Positions 11,202 through 20,799 of a stretch of DNA of 64,000 nucleotides are shown piece by piece. Source of the DNA: Knufia peltigerae (lineage: Eukaryota; Ascomycota; Eurotiomycetes; Chaetothyriales; Trichomeriaceae); the NCBI GenBank assembly GCA_030247855.1, contig JAPDRN010000023.1:248001-312000 (forward strand), in the 5' to 3' direction. Below the pieces are notes generated by a model. It was not told the DNA's origin. It saw nothing but the letters and a program-made list of their open reading frames with translations, and did not search any database. Positions within the stretch are counted from its first letter, which is position 1, and every line of letters starts with the position of its first letter. Both the position numbers and the translations under genes were made by a program.

Positions 11202-12065
11202 ATGTCTGTTGGTGGCTCCCAAGCGTTGCCTTGCACGAATGCAACACCTGAGCAAGATCCTGGTTTTAGGATCATAACAACGATGAGGAACATAGCTTTC
11301 AGCTCAGGAGATGCCCTAATGGCGAATCCGTGCATTTCAGAATGGCACACACGCAATGAGAAGCTGCTGTCATTTCACTGTGAACGCTTTCGTGCAGCAG
11401 CACATGCTTTCAACTGGGTCTCAGCCTCTCAAGAACTGGACAAAGCCACTTTTATACACCGATTAGAACAAGCAGTGGAGGAGGCTACAAGCTCCAATCC
11501 ACAGCCAAGCACTGGAAAGATCCAAGACATCAGAGTACGGATCTTGATTGACCGTGAAGGCAAGATTTCAGCTGAGAGTGTCCCGATGGGTGGTGAGCGC
11601 CTGCTGGAGGCGCTCGAGACCGATACTTTCCATCAGTTGCCAGCAAACGGACCCCCGCCTTCAATCTCGCGAGATGATCGTTGCTCAAGCATCTCTGTTG
11701 ATAGCGCTCCCACAACGCCGGTCTTGTATACGTTGCATAAAACGACTCACCGAAATCCCTATGATTTGGCACGAGAGCGTGCGAAGATTAGCAAATCACC
11801 ACCAGGGGAATGCGAAGTTCTTTTGTTCAATCCCAGGCAAGAGATAATGGAGGCGAGTTTGTGCACAGTGTATTTCTATCGCAATGGAAAATGGATTGTA
11901 CCGTCGTCCGAAACAGGTGGGATGAATAGCGCTACAAAGCTATGGGCTCTCGATGAAGGGTTCTGTACAGAAGGCATCGTCAAGCTTGAGGGTGTCAAGC
12001 AGGGGGAAATTGTTTGGTTGAGCAACGCGCTCAGAGGCTTCTTTCTTGGGAGAATTTATTTCTAG
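11202..12065 (+). CDS. abz2: Fungal-type aminodeoxychorismate lyase (PLP-dependent class IV, ABZ2)
   Basis: A single exon encodes about 287 residues from ATG 11202; the frame is closed by a TGA at 11184. Class-IV aminotransferase fold features are visible: an early FRIITTMR strand, then HCERFRAAAHAFNW, the RVRILIDREGK strand, HKTTHRNPYDLARE carrying the likely PLP lysine (HKTT), DEVLLFN-like EVLLFNPRQEIMEAS, and the C-terminal LSNALRGFFLGRI. The enzyme turns 4-amino-4-deoxychorismate into p-aminobenzoate and pyruvate for folate synthesis. The family assignment is from motif order, not a database match. An upstream mini-exon (ATG 11064) followed by a GTATGC donor is possible. The stop codon overlaps that of the convergent tryptophanyl-tRNA synthetase gene. 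Confidence 0.85.
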   Translation: MSVGGSQALPCTNATPEQDPGFRIITTMRNIAFSSGDALMANPCISEWHTRNEKLLSFHCERFRAAAHAFNWVSASQELDKATFIHRLEQAVEEATSSNPQPSTGKIQDIRVRILIDREGKISAESVPMGGERLLEALETDTFHQLPANGPPPSISRDDRCSSISVDSAPTTPVLYTLHKTTHRNPYDLARERAKISKSPPGECEVLLFNPRQEIMEASLCTVYFYRNGKWIVPSSETGGMNSATKLWALDEGFCTEGIVKLEGVKQGEIVWLSNALRGFFLGRIYF

Positions 12066-13477
12066 TTTTCAGGCTTCGTACGTCCAATGCTCATCTTCTT
12101 TGCGTGTCCTGGACCCACTTTCGTCTTTCCGCCTTCCTTCTTTTCTTCGACAGAATCCTTCTTGACAGGGTTTGGATTGCCCTGATACGTAAGCTGCTTG
12201 AAAGCGAAGAAGTCTTGCCTAACCTCATCAGTAACAGCTTTCCTCCGAGCTTGGAATCCTGCCACATAATCTTGCAGATACTTGATACAAATCTGCTTGA
12301 TCTCTCCAGTCAACATTTCTCCTGATTCGTAGGCTTTCTTAATGCGGGCAAGCTCCTCATCATCCTCCATAAAGAACGTCATATATTGGAACGGAACATC
12401 GACTTTTGTATTTCCGCCCAGTTCACGTTGCTTTTCGGCAGTATCTTGACCTCCTGAGAAGGCAAAACGATTGATCTTATTTTTGATTTGATTGGGCGTG
12501 TCGGTCAAAAAAATGGCCGAGGAATCAATACTAGCCGACATCTTCGAACCTGGCCCTTGCAGTGCAGGAAGGAAAATCGAGTGTATAAGTGACGGTTTCT
12601 TGCACTTCATCTGCTCTGCATTCTCGCGGCATTGTCGGAAGTAGGGGTCTTGGTCTATGGCACATGGAATGAGACATGGTATGCTTCGGACCTTTGCTGG
12701 ATTGTCACCAAAGATATGGGGGAATGATGTCGCAAAGGCGGGCGCGGATTGCACTGCGCAGAAGAAGATCTCGCCAACATTGTTGCCGCTGTTGAAGCCG
12801 AATGTGCCGTAGATTTGGTTTGCGGTGATCCGTTTGGCCATCGAAATAACGTTGTCGAAAAAAGGGGTGCCCATGATACCGCCTGTATCGTTGAAAATAA
12901 ATGTCTTCGATGGATCAAACCCAATGGCGATAATGTCTTTCGCATTGTCCAAGGCGAACTTCTTGACATCTTCAAGTTTCAACTTTTTGGAGTGCATGAA
13001 CTTCTCATCATCGGTCAGCTGGATGACGAGAGGACAGTCGAATGTGTCTTGGAGGAATTTTGTGAACTCGAAAGGCACTGAATGTCCGACGTGCATGCTA
13101 TCGCTGCTAGGCCCACGGCCAGTGTAGAGGTAGAAGGGCTCGCCTTTTTCATATCTGTCCAGAATCTTTCCCAGATCTCGATGCGAAAAGACAATGCCTC
13201 TCCGCATGAATCTGTGCGCTCTTTTTCCCGTAACTCTTTCGAATCGTTCGAGCAGCTCAGTGTTGATAGGTGTGGCACCGAACTCTCGCGTGAGCTTCTC
13301 GTAGTCGACCGGGAGTAGTTTTCCGCTCTCGTCCACACCTCCAGATACCTCAAAAGGCGTAATCCGCTGTGCCATGCTCTGCGCAGGGGCTTGGTCTGCA
13401 AGGGCGCTCGTTGTCAACTTGGGCGGCTGGCCCGGCTCATCTGCAGGCCTAGCGCCTGTTGCTGTCGAGTCTGCCAT
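12062..13477 (-). CDS. wrs1: Cytoplasmic tryptophanyl-tRNA synthetase
   Basis: One uninterrupted frame of 471 residues runs from ATG 13477 to TAG at 12064-12062. It is a class I synthetase of the eukaryotic/archaeal TrpRS type. The HIGH signature appears as HVGH (residues 129-132, in GRGPSSDSMHVGHSVPF). The KMSKS signature appears as KMSAS (about 311-315), the usual TrpRS variant. The long N-terminal extension and the lysine-rich tail (KKDSVEEKKEGGKTK) fit the cytosolic enzyme; there is no mitochondrial presequence. It charges tRNA-Trp with tryptophan. Its tail overlaps the ADC lyase tail by four bases on the opposite strand, and its start faces the PRELI gene across about 0.5 kb. Confidence 0.96.
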   Translation of the reverse strand: MADSTATGARPADEPGQPPKLTTSALADQAPAQSMAQRITPFEVSGGVDESGKLLPVDYEKLTREFGATPINTELLERFERVTGKRAHRFMRRGIVFSHRDLGKILDRYEKGEPFYLYTGRGPSSDSMHVGHSVPFEFTKFLQDTFDCPLVIQLTDDEKFMHSKKLKLEDVKKFALDNAKDIIAIGFDPSKTFIFNDTGGIMGTPFFDNVISMAKRITANQIYGTFGFNSGNNVGEIFFCAVQSAPAFATSFPHIFGDNPAKVRSIPCLIPCAIDQDPYFRQCRENAEQMKCKKPSLIHSIFLPALQGPGSKMSASIDSSAIFLTDTPNQIKNKINRFAFSGGQDTAEKQRELGGNTKVDVPFQYMTFFMEDDEELARIKKAYESGEMLTGEIKQICIKYLQDYVAGFQARRKAVTDEVRQDFFAFKQLTYQGNPNPVKKDSVEEKKEGGKTKVGPGHAKKMSIGRTKPEN

Positions 13478-13989
13478 TCTGATATGTTATGATCAGGCGA
13501 GAAGGAAATGACAACGCTTCAAGAATAACGAAGCAGAGTACTACTTTCGCGGGGTGAATGCGGCTGCGTCCTTGTAAACGGATGTCTGCAGGCCGGACTC
13601 ACGGTGCCTGGAACGGATACAATCGAGTTTTACGGTCGAAAGTAGCCTGATGCAAGTTGTTCCAGATTCAAAATGAATGGCAGGGCCACGCGCGCAAGAT
13701 CACTCAAAACGAGGTACTCCGTATGTGCTGTCCACACTGCGCAACTCGCCAAAATCATTGTGGCTTCAAGGGTCGTTGAGATTAGATAAGATCTTTCCCT
13801 CTGATCTGCCGTGACGTGCAACGATTTTATCTCCGCAGCCAAGACCTTCTCCTCTTCTATCGTCCAGGCCCCAAGTGGCAATTGATTGCCAGAGCTCACG
13901 CGAGTCGATGAAAAAAGACCCTCGACCTGGTTGCCAACATCATCATCCGTCTAATATTCTTTCCTTTCTCCTCCATGTCTTAAGCCAAG
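13478..13989. promoter_or_regulatory. Divergent promoter region between TrpRS and the PRELI gene
   Basis: This 512-base spacer separates two divergent starts. A TACTCCGTA word sits at 13715-13723. The plus-strand side just before 13990 is pyrimidine-rich (TTCCTTTCTCCTCC), common upstream of fungal start sites. Confidence 0.45.
13715..13723 (+). repeat. TACTCCGTA word
   Basis: Exact nine-base copy, about midway in the divergent spacer between the TrpRS and PRELI genes. Confidence 0.7.
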
Positions 13990-14727
13990 ATGAAATTCTA
14001 CGAAAGTTCCTTCAATTACGACTATACATTCCCTGCCGTGACCCTCGCATATTTCCTCCGGTATCCGAATCCTTACTCAAGGCATGTCCTGAGCTCCGAT
14101 GTCATTGATCGCTATGTCGATCCGGAGACACAGCGATTGCATACTGTTCGATTGCACCTGAAAAAGTCGAAAGTCCCTGCGGGCATCTTGAAATTCCTTC
14201 CACGTGGTCTCGCTGGACCCGGCGGCGCAAGTCAGAGTTACATTCTTGAAAAAACCACAATTGACGTTAAAGAGGGATGGATGGAGACCGAGTCCAAAAA
14301 CATGGAATGGACCGGCATACTGAGTGTCGTGGAACGTCAGAGCTTTCGACGTCAACGTTTGGTTGATCTAGCAGAGGGCTCGAACAACGATCTCGAACGT
14401 GCGAAAGAAACCACCTCATGCAGGACCGTGGTGACGTTTGTCTCTCATCTCGGTCAAGGCAAGCTTCTCAGCTGGAGACACAAAGACAATCATCATGGAA
14501 CACAAGAGGAAGATGCGCCGAAACAAGGTTTCTTCGCCTCGCTGTCCACATCAGGCATTCAACGCACAGTTGAACTCATTGGAGTTAAAAGGACGAAGTC
14601 GGCCCTTGTCAATGGAAAGGAAGGAATGAATGTGGTGTTGGAGCGGCTCCGAAGCGGTGGGATTGTGGGTGTCTTGGAGGGCATGAGACGAGATCGCTTG
14701 GAAACTGTTGCTGGAGAGGCACACTGA
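13990..14727 (+). CDS. PRELI/MSF1 (UPS) domain lipid-transfer protein
   Basis: A single exon encodes 245 residues. The PRELI/MSF1 domain occupies about residues 1-180, with the typical start KFYESSFNYDYTFPAVTLAYF, then RYPNPYSRHVLSSDVIDRYVD, HTVRLHLKKSKVP and SYILEKTTIDVKEGWM. Ups/PRELI proteins pair with Mdm35 in the mitochondrial intermembrane space and move phosphatidic acid or phosphatidylserine between membranes for cardiolipin and PE synthesis. The N-terminal FYESSF resembles Ups2 and YPNPYS..HVLS resembles Ups1, so I do not assign a paralogue. There is no cleavable presequence, as expected for Mdm35-dependent import. The C-terminal third is less conserved. Confidence 0.88.
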   Translation: MKFYESSFNYDYTFPAVTLAYFLRYPNPYSRHVLSSDVIDRYVDPETQRLHTVRLHLKKSKVPAGILKFLPRGLAGPGGASQSYILEKTTIDVKEGWMETESKNMEWTGILSVVERQSFRRQRLVDLAEGSNNDLERAKETTSCRTVVTFVSHLGQGKLLSWRHKDNHHGTQEEDAPKQGFFASLSTSGIQRTVELIGVKRTKSALVNGKEGMNVVLERLRSGGIVGVLEGMRRDRLETVAGEAH

Positions 14728-15462
14728 TGACCACTCCTCTGATCATGCACAAGGCATGATCGAGCAGCCTCGGTCATATTGTCTTGATGTGTATTACTAA
14801 TTTAGTTGTGATTTAAGCAAGGCGCTGGGGTTTTGATTGTGAGCGCTCTGCTTGTTTACGGCACGAAAAATGTATCCTTATGCAGTGCTATGTAGGTTGG
14901 TTGGTAGCTATGGTATGAAGGAAGCTATGTCCACTCACACCGACCATGTCTGCAACACCTGTCTGACCCAATAAACACGAACGTCTCTGGCGGTGCAGGG
15001 TGATCGCCTCTGTCCTCAAATGCTAACAGAGCTTCGGCTCGCCCAGCGACCTCAGAGCACTTCTTCATACGAAGGTGGAGGATTATCTCACATTTAGCGA
15101 GTGGATGTGAGGTCGGGGCGATGAGTGCGAGTCACTGGTACCATAGTAGGTATATCACGCTCTCCTTTCCCTCCTTAACAACCGAAAATCTTCACCACAA
15201 GATGATTGAAATTGTACACTCACTGTAAAGCCACAGCTTTACATGGCGAGTTATTCCCTCACTCTTGGCGAAGATATGAAGATGAGCATGAGGTGAGAGA
15301 TGTTATATCTCATCTGACGTTCATTCAAACTCCTCTTCCTTCCACTTTCCACGTTCCTTTCCTTCCTATTCCAGTCACTCATTTGCAAGCAAACTTGACA
15401 GCCAAAGGTTACCCATTCGTTCATCGCTTCTCTTGCCACTCCTTCCAAGAGTCGTGGTCGGA
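14728..15462. other. Intergenic upstream of the DUF3455 gene
   Basis: No gene is supported. The last 150 bases are rich in C and T (TCCTCTTCCTTCCACTTTCC and similar), like a fungal 5' leader. Confidence 0.5.
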
Positions 15463-16280
15463 ATGTTGGCACTCATCCCTTTCTCGTGGTTGAGTGCCAT
15501 CTTGCTGTTGACCTTCCTATCACATACTCAAGCCGCCCGAAAGTATGATCGACGAAGTGACCTTCAAGAAGTCCCGCCAATCAACCTTACCACTGCGGGC
15601 TGGATTGTGCCACTTCAAGGAAGTGAGACTTGTGACGGTATTGTCGGGAAATCAGAATGTACGTATTGATCATTAGTATTTGCTTGGACGTTGCTAACAT
15701 TTGAGTAGGCACAGATGCGCTCACTGCTCCTGCTGCGGACAAGCATCTTCAATATCTGGCCATCGCGCGAGGATTTTACTTCTACAACTGTAGCGCTCCT
15801 GACACCTCTCCTGTTTTCGAATATCAATCTACACAGTTGTACAATGCTGCGCCCCTCCTGGCCCCATCAATGGTTGAAGAAACATTCCATGCGCTCATTC
15901 CACAACTGTATGGCTACGACTATGCGCAACTCGACAACTCTACACTTGAATGCATGGGGACAATCGGGACAGACAATAACACCGCCATTGTCACTTTGTT
16001 TGACATCGCCACTTTCGAGGCAATACCGGTAGATTCTGTGCTGGCTCCGAATGACCCAAAGGAAAATGGTCGGTGGGCACATTCCATCAGTCCTGGCAAG
16101 TCTTGGGAAGTCTATCGTGTTGAAGTGGTTGGCGGAAGTCCACCTGTTTGCGGGCGGGAGGTTGCGAGCTACGAAAGAGAATATGCAGCAGAGTACTGGT
16201 TCTTCCATTCCGATGGAGAGGATCTATGGACCAACATCACTCAATCGAATGTCGGTGCCAGCGCCAAAGCATTCGTATGA
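15463..16280 (+). CDS. Secreted DUF3455 (malate dehydrogenase-like) protein
   Basis: Exons are 15463-15658 and 15709-16280; the 50-nt intron has a GTACGT donor, a GCTAAC branch site and a TAG acceptor. The product is 255 residues. Residues 1-24 are a signal peptide (WLSAILLLTFLSHTQAA). The remainder matches the fungal secreted DUF3455 pattern: LQYLAIARGFYFYNC, then the C-terminal WEVYRVEVVGGSPPVCG and AEYWFFHSDG. Several N-glycosylation sequons (NLTT, NCSA, NSTL, NTAI, NITQ) support passage through the secretory route. No catalytic function is established for this family; the malate dehydrogenase label in databases is historical. Confidence 0.85.
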
Positions 16281-17168
16281 ATCTGAGGGGATATTGTGGC
16301 ATGTGAGAGTGAGAGAATGATGAAGGGAGAGGTGATCATACAGAATGCATTGATGTCTATGGAAGATCGACGGCATTTGGGATGGAACAAGGTCGATCTT
16401 GCGGGAAACGATTAAAGATACGGGAGAGCAAGATGGTTTTTTCTTGACCTCAAATGTAAAGGCACAATCACCTGCGTTAGGCACAGCTGGAGCATCATAA
16501 TCAATCAACAGTAATGGTATGCTTTTGCATCTATCGCTTTCCTCATTTCTCCCGCTTGGCACCACCTAGTGCTTATATATGCAATTCTGCGGCCAGGCAG
16601 ACATACAACATGGCTTGGACTTTTGATAGGTGTCCCATCTGCCTCACCATGTCGTCGATGTTTGGTAGAGGCAAGTTTAGGATAGAATCCCCGAAGAAGC
16701 AAGATAAGCGAGACTTCAAGTAGGCCACATTGGCAAATCACCGTCACCGCCGTCATTCTCGCCTGCACCCGCATTCTGGTGCCCCGTTTCTCCCCAAGTT
16801 GTCCACACAGTTGCCCAACCCTGCGAACGACAACTCCTCAGCCTTAGTGATCTCCCATATGCAGTTGAATTCTTTGAGCCTCGACTCCAGCTGACCTTAA
16901 ATACCGCCATAAGACACGTCTCAATATTGCCTACCTGACGTTTGTCTTTTCTCATTCAACGCTCACTTGGCCCGTCAGCCGACCCCTCCACCCCGTGGTG
17001 CGCTCTGGAGATGCATCAACAACAAGCTGCCGACTCCTGGTATTGAACAATTCATACCAGCATCCAGCCGTGTTGCCGAACCCTCCTCCTGATCAAATCC
17101 GTACATACTTCGATTCGCCTACAAACGACCCACCTGTTTACGAACGTTCGTCTTGCGCTCTTTCCATC
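16281..17168. promoter_or_regulatory. Promoter and long leader of SNF1
   Basis: No gene of its own. The frame of SNF1 is open back to 16995 but has no ATG before 17169. A short upstream open frame (17011-17046) lies in the probable leader. Confidence 0.45.
17011..17046 (+). promoter_or_regulatory. Candidate uORF in the SNF1 leader
   Basis: ATG 17011 starts an 11-codon frame (MHQQQAADSWY) that stops at TGA 17044-17046, 122 bases before the SNF1 start and in a different frame. It would matter only if transcription starts upstream of 17011, which cannot be seen here. Confidence 0.35.
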
Positions 17169-19910
17169 ATGACGTCCGCTATAAACGATGACGAATTGTC
17201 AATATCCCTCCCTCAACATGATCAGTCTCGGTCAAAGCCCAACCTGCCTCCTGTGGTCTCGCCTCCTGCACGACCGAGCCTTAGTCAGACACCGATAGCA
17301 GAATCCCCAGCCACTGCTCGAGCTATGAATCGGCTACATCAATACAGCTTTGTGCGCAACATTGGGGAGGGCTCGTTTGGCAAGGTTAAGCTGGCAAGGC
17401 ACAAAATTACTGGTCAAGAAGTTGCCATGAAGACAATCAATCGCAGAAAACTGATAAGCCGAGACATGGCGGGTCGTATCGAAAGAGAGATACAATACTT
17501 ACAGCTACTGCGCCATCCACACATTATCAAACTGTATACAGTCATCACGACCAAGACCGACATCTACATGGTTCTCGAATATGTGCCCATGGAGTTGTTT
17601 GATTACATTGTCAAGCACGGTCGATTGGGAGAAGCAAAGGCTCGAAGGCTCTTCCAACAAATCATATGTGCTGTCGAATACTGCCACCGACACAAGATCG
17701 TGCACAGAGATCTGAAGCCGGAGAACCTCCTACTAGACAAGAACATGAATGTCAAGATTGCAGATTTTGGCTTGAGCAACATCATGACGGATGGCAACTT
17801 TCTCAAGACGAGTTGTGGTAGTCCGAACTATGCAGCACCTGAAGTTATTGGCGGAAAGTTGTATGCAGGCCCGGAAGTCGACGTTTGGTCTTGTGGAGTC
17901 ATTCTCTATGTATTCCTTGTTGGTCGCCTCCCTTTCGACGATGAGTTTATTCCCGCTCTCTTCAAGAAGATCCAAGCCGGAACATTCCATATCCCCTCTC
18001 AAACACCACCCGGTGCGGTAAACCTCATCAAGCGCTGCTTGCAAGTCCACCCCGTTCATCGTATCACGATTCCTGAAATTCGACAAGATGAATGGTTCAA
18101 GAAGGATCTTCCAGCTTACTTAGTGGAGCCGGTGGAAGAATTTCTCGATACAGGCGTCGACCCCTCCAAGGCTATTGATCCTCGCCAGCTGGCTCCAGGA
18201 AAGCCGCCCGAGGTTGTGGAACGAATCCACGAGCAAGTCATCGGTAAGCTCGGTCGTACGATGGGGTATGCTAAAGAAGATGTCAAGGATGCTTTGAGCA
18301 AAGACGAGCCAAGTGCTATCAAAGATGCCTATCTTATTGTCCGGGAGAACCAATTGATGGTCGAGACATCGGAATTTCGTGCCCAGAATCCTGATCTCGA
18401 ATCATTCATGGCTTCATCTCCTCCTGGAGAACCCAACTTTCCTATTCTCACAGGATCGCCCATGGCCAATGGCCGGAATTTTGGAGACGATGTGAAGCCC
18501 CTGACACCTACCAACGGCGAAGGGCATCGTACGAGTCGCGCAATGTCAGAGACACCGTCAATTCAGAAAGAGGAAGAGAAGCCTCGTATCTCGAATGTTC
18601 GAGTCTTGAATACGTCACTGCCGCATGTCCATGAAGAGCTGCTCCAGATCCGGGACAAGGCTAAGGCGAGAGGAGATGACCCGGATATGATCCTGCATCC
18701 TTCTCAAGATCCAAACAAAGATGATGCCGAGAGCCCAATTCCCGAAGAAATCAAAGACGAACAAGGAAACCCAATCTACCGTTCTAAAGAAGAGCAAGAA
18801 GCGACGTCGCGGGCACTCAAGCCGCACTCGAGATCCGTCACTGCCCTCAACAGTCTGCGGGAGCCCAAACCTCGCCCAGAAGGCATGACTGCTATACCGC
18901 CAGACGAGAAAGATAAACGACCTTCAACGTCGAGATCCAAACCGCGTAAATGGCAATTTGGCATTCGGTCGCGTAACGCGCCTTACGAAGCCATGAAGTG
19001 CCTTTACTCGGCTCTTAAAGCCCAAGGGGCCGAATGGGAGGTCAATCCTTGGCTCAAGGTACAAGTCGAAGGTGCTGACGGCGAGGACGAACAAGACAAG
19101 GGTCCAGCACCGCCGGTTGAACTAGGGCCAGGTGAACGTCATGCCATTCTCCAGCAGAAATATTCATGGCTGAAAGATGACTACTACGTGCCTCGCGACC
19201 CATGGAACATCCGAGCTCGTGTACTGAAGAAAGGCATGCTAATGCCAGGCGAAGCTCCTTCTATTTCGGCCCACAGTTCTGCTGTCAGTCTGCCCGCAGA
19301 GCCTCAAAATCAGCTCAAGAAGCATATTGAGCAGCTCGGCGGGTATGCGTCGGACGATGTGGCAAAAGCTCTTGGTATCAAGAATGGTGATATACCAGGG
19401 TCATCAAAATCCCCCCATGGCAGTGCTCAAAGCACCAGACCTAGCACGAGCATGGGCGACCTTGGGACCCAAGGACAAGAGTCATACACGGGGCCGGGAC
19501 AGCATGCCGTGAGAAATGACAGCCAATCCACGTTGAACAAGAAGCTCCCCAGCGAGAATATAGCAGTCTGGGTATTTATCGACATTCAGTTGTACACGCT
19601 TGAAAGCGGGACTTATGTGGTCGATTTCAAATGTGACGGCTACCAAAATGCCATCTGGCACGATTTGAAGAAGGACAAAGATCGTATCAAGACTCCCAAT
19701 AGCGGTAGCAACGTCGCCAGTCCCTCTAACAGCCGGCCCACAAGTGGATTTTCCGATCATCGTACTGGGTCTGAGCAATGGGACGAAGGAGCACCAGAAG
19801 GGTACTGGAAACCTGTGAGCAAACGATATAGGAATGTTGAGAAGGAAATCTCCAGTCCTTATCCGTACCTTGACGTGGCCAGTGACCTGGTTGCTCAATT
19901 GGTAAGTTAG
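17169..19910 (+). CDS. snf1: SNF1/AMPK catalytic subunit (carbon catabolite derepressing kinase)
   Basis: ATG 17169 is the first in-frame methionine. The unspliced frame gives 913 residues. The kinase domain covers about 58-314, with the glycine loop GEGSFGKVKL, the lysine in EVAMK, HRDLKPEN, DFGLSN and the activation-loop threonine T214 in LKTSCGSPNYAAPE, the site of upstream kinases. A UBA-like segment follows (about 352-395, YAKEDVKDALSKDEPSAI). The C-terminal regulatory domain contains NAPYEAMKCLYSALK and the terminal YPYLDVASDLVAQL, which contacts the beta and gamma subunits. SNF1 drives derepression of alternative-carbon genes. A perfect GTAAGT follows the final TTG codon; splicing 19902-19954 would replace the ending VS with WGGNT and stop at 19972. 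Which end is used is unresolved. Confidence 0.96.
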   Translation: MTSAINDDELSISLPQHDQSRSKPNLPPVVSPPARPSLSQTPIAESPATARAMNRLHQYSFVRNIGEGSFGKVKLARHKITGQEVAMKTINRRKLISRDMAGRIEREIQYLQLLRHPHIIKLYTVITTKTDIYMVLEYVPMELFDYIVKHGRLGEAKARRLFQQIICAVEYCHRHKIVHRDLKPENLLLDKNMNVKIADFGLSNIMTDGNFLKTSCGSPNYAAPEVIGGKLYAGPEVDVWSCGVILYVFLVGRLPFDDEFIPALFKKIQAGTFHIPSQTPPGAVNLIKRCLQVHPVHRITIPEIRQDEWFKKDLPAYLVEPVEEFLDTGVDPSKAIDPRQLAPGKPPEVVERIHEQVIGKLGRTMGYAKEDVKDALSKDEPSAIKDAYLIVRENQLMVETSEFRAQNPDLESFMASSPPGEPNFPILTGSPMANGRNFGDDVKPLTPTNGEGHRTSRAMSETPSIQKEEEKPRISNVRVLNTSLPHVHEELLQIRDKAKARGDDPDMILHPSQDPNKDDAESPIPEEIKDEQGNPIYRSKEEQEATSRALKPHSRSVTALNSLREPKPRPEGMTAIPPDEKDKRPSTSRSKPRKWQFGIRSRNAPYEAMKCLYSALKAQGAEWEVNPWLKVQVEGADGEDEQDKGPAPPVELGPGERHAILQQKYSWLKDDYYVPRDPWNIRARVLKKGMLMPGEAPSISAHSSAVSLPAEPQNQLKKHIEQLGGYASDDVAKALGIKNGDIPGSSKSPHGSAQSTRPSTSMGDLGTQGQESYTGPGQHAVRNDSQSTLNKKLPSENIAVWVFIDIQLYTLESGTYVVDFKCDGYQNAIWHDLKKDKDRIKTPNSGSNVASPSNSRPTSGFSDHRTGSEQWDEGAPEGYWKPVSKRYRNVEKEISSPYPYLDVASDLVAQLVS

Positions 19911-19972
19911 ATTGCGAACAGTGTCGAGTGGACAAGGCTGAAATCTTGAAACAGTGGGGTGGCAATACCTAA

Positions 19973-20799
19973 AGTGTGGTGATGATGATTTTCATGTATG
20001 ATTTGTTTGATACCAACTCACGGGCGAAGGACGGTCTATGCAAGGGAGTCGACGTATGGCTCTATGGTTGGGTTAGGAGTTTGGGGTTTTGTTTTCCCAA
20101 GTTCGGCGGCATTTGAATGGAGTTGATCCTGACTCTTGAACATGCAAAGGGAAAATTGCACGACTGAATCAAAACCATGGGATATGCCTAGCAGAATCTG
20201 AGGGCAGCAAGTATATTTACGAAGCTCTGCCAGGAAGGAATGAATCCATGTAGTTCTTGATAGAACCAATGATGAATGACATGAACGTTTAGAGCTGTTT
20301 TTAGTTTCTTTTGTGCATCCTAGAGCACCGCTGTAATAGACTGTCGCTGTGCTGCTGTGGTCATAGAAGTATTGCTGTTGGTGATGGGACAATATCTATC
20401 TGATAGAGTAGACAGAGGTAGGCACACCACAGTGAGATGGTTGTTGACCAATGATTGGTTGATCGGCGATTCGTGTGGCCGTGTCCGACTCACGACTTCA
20501 TGATTGATTGATTCATTCATTCATTCCAACCCTTTTGACCTCGAACACTTGATGGAACCCAACATCTTCAATCAATCTCCATTCAATTTATTTGCAGAGG
20601 CTATACATTGTCTGTGTCGAGTATTTGTAGACCAGCCCTGAGGCACTGTTTGAGCTCGTGTCGGTATCCTATACGGAGCCTCGACTCGTGTCATCAACCA
20701 ACCTTTTTCATCTACGAGTACCTTGTCCACCCCGAAAACAGCCGTTACAGGACACGTCAAGATATCACTGTTATCGACGGCCGCCGTTGACACTTCATC
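19973..20799. other. Intergenic between SNF1 and the sugar transporter gene
   Basis: No supported gene. A short direct repeat of TTGATTGATTGATTCATTCATTCATTC type lies near 20503-20525. Confidence 0.5.

Noticed and set aside
13630..13899. Minus-strand 89-codon frame upstream of TrpRS.
   Set aside because: It occupies the divergent promoter, contains the repeated TACTCCGTA word, and shows no family features.
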